From NCBI GenBank assembly GCA_003222065.1, contig QHUV01000172.1, positions 1-5,705 on the forward strand: a DNA stretch of 5,705 nucleotides, written 5' to 3'. This document shows positions 4,922-5,705 of this stretch, one piece after another (the stretch's first letter is position 1; each line of letters begins with the position of its first letter). Made by a program: the position numbers and the translations under genes. The notes below the pieces were generated by a model. It ran no database searches, had not been told where the DNA came from, and saw nothing but the letters and a program-made list of their open reading frames with translations. The DNA is from Gemmatimonadota bacterium (lineage in GTDB: Bacteria > Gemmatimonadota > Gemmatimonadetes > Gemmatimonadales > Gemmatimonadaceae).

Positions 4922-5689
4922 ATGACTCGTTTCCGTTTTTCGGCGACCCTCTTCGCCTTCCTTATTATCGCTGGACGACCTCGCATTTCGTCCGCGCAAT
5001 CGCTGCGCGGCTCGATGGCGAGCGTCGAGCGCATGTACGACCACGCGGTGCATGATGGTCTCACGTTTTACGAGACCAGCAATGCGGTGCACTGGGCGGC
5101 GGCGCGCGGCGAGCTCGTGCAGCTTCGTAGCGATCGCGGCTACGACCTGCACCGCGTCGCGTTTCCGTACGTGCGCCCGGCGACGTTCTCATTCGTCGAT
5201 TATCTGTCCGGCGATTACGGGCGTGCTTGTGGCGAGCCCCTGGTCGTAACGAGTGGCGTGCGTCCGGAAAGCCGCCAGCCCTCGAATAGCTCGCACCGCT
5301 CGGTGCATCCGACGGGCATGGCGGTCGACCTTCGCAGGCCTCCGCATGGCAAGTGCCTAACGTGGCTCCGCCGTGAGTTGCTTGCGCTCGAGGGAACGGG
5401 CGTCGTCGAGGCGACCGAGGAGCATCATCCCGCGCACTTTCACGTCGCGGTGTTCGGCGACGAGTTCACGCGATACGCGGCGGCCCAAACGCAGGCTGAG
5501 GAGCGACCGACGGCAATGATCGTCGCGCGCGCGCCGGAAATCAACAAACGCTACAAGGTGCGGCCAGGCGATTCTCTGTGGAGTATCGCCCAGCAGCACG
5601 CGACGAGCGTTCACGATTTGATCGCCGCGAATCGGCTGGCGCGTACGAAGATTCGCCCTGGGCAGACGCTGATCATACCGGCGCACTGA
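4922..5689 (+). CDS. Secreted M15-like zinc peptidase-type protein with C-terminal LysM (putative peptidoglycan hydrolase)
   Basis: 255 residues. A signal peptide spans residues 1-25 (MTRFRFSATLFAFLIIAG... ending SSA before QS), so it acts outside the cytoplasm. The middle carries VTSGVRP (109-115) and then SVHPTGMAVDLRRP with His129 and Asp136, matching the SxHxxGxAxD zinc motif of D-Ala-D-Ala/M15-type peptidases. HPAHFHVAVF supplies the third ligand (His172 or His174). Cys103 and Cys145 could form a disulfide. Residues 211-253 are a LysM domain (YKVRPGDSLWSIAQ... to IRPGQTLIIP), which binds peptidoglycan. It probably cleaves or remodels peptidoglycan cross-links. It could instead be a DUF5715-type protein of unknown activity, which I cannot separate without a profile search. 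I chose ATG 4922 over in-frame GTG 4868 because it places the signal peptide at the N-terminus. No clear Shine-Dalgarno is present. Confidence 0.85.
   Translation: MTRFRFSATLFAFLIIAGRPRISSAQSLRGSMASVERMYDHAVHDGLTFYETSNAVHWAAARGELVQLRSDRGYDLHRVAFPYVRPATFSFVDYLSGDYGRACGEPLVVTSGVRPESRQPSNSSHRSVHPTGMAVDLRRPPHGKCLTWLRRELLALEGTGVVEATEEHHPAHFHVAVFGDEFTRYAAAQTQAEERPTAMIVARAPEINKRYKVRPGDSLWSIAQQHATSVHDLIAANRLARTKIRPGQTLIIPAH
5355..5362 (-). repeat. CGTTAGGC octamer, copy 5 (minus orientation)
   Basis: GCCTAACG on the plus strand in the M15-LysM gene, reading CTA ACG (Leu-Thr). Confidence 0.6.
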
Positions 5690-5705
5690 TTGATGTCGCG
5701 CGCGC

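Noticed and set aside
5690..5705. Final 16 bases
   Set aside because: Too short to assign anything after the last stop codon.

Overview
The window is GC-rich (sampled lines about 60-65% G+C) and gene-dense, with GTG starts and mostly weak Shine-Dalgarno sites. It looks like a chromosomal segment of a high-GC Gram-negative bacterium. An RND pump implies an outer membrane, and the gene set and style suggest Gemmatimonadota or Acidobacteriota. That placement is inference and nothing here proves it.

Layout, left to right. (1) Bases 1-3006, plus strand: the C-terminal ~95% of an RND (AcrB/MdtC-like, HAE1-type) inner-membrane efflux pump, cut by the window's left edge. (2) Bases 3021-3535: a compact ~515-bp unit holding one minus-strand gene for a GxxExxY-family PD-(D/E)XK nuclease-fold protein (131 aa), bracketed on both sides by clusters of the heptamer CACGGAC in inverted orientation. 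The outer ends match as 25-bp imperfect inverted repeats (21/25). (3) Bases 3587-4818, plus strand: a TauE/SafE-family anion exporter overlapping by one base with a DUF1634 small membrane protein, a translationally coupled pair. (4) A 103-bp gap with a 9-bp inverted repeat. (5) Bases 4922-5689, plus strand: a secreted M15-like (H...D...HxH) putative peptidoglycan peptidase with a C-terminal LysM domain.

The RND pump, the TauE-DUF1634 pair and the M15-LysM protein are ordinary envelope functions with no evident shared pathway. The unit that looks foreign is the GxxExxY cassette. It has lower G+C (about 57% by hand count), lies on the opposite strand, carries its own inverted terminal repeats and sits between two plus-strand genes. 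Its right end reaches the 5' end of the exporter gene and may have replaced that gene's upstream region. No transposase is visible, so if it moves it would be non-autonomous or would use its own nuclease-fold protein. That is the most likely candidate for an undescribed system.

A second signal is the octamer CGTTAGGC, found five times exactly (plus one single-base variant) in three genes and in several reading frames. It often creates codons that look rare here (TTA, AGG, CTA).
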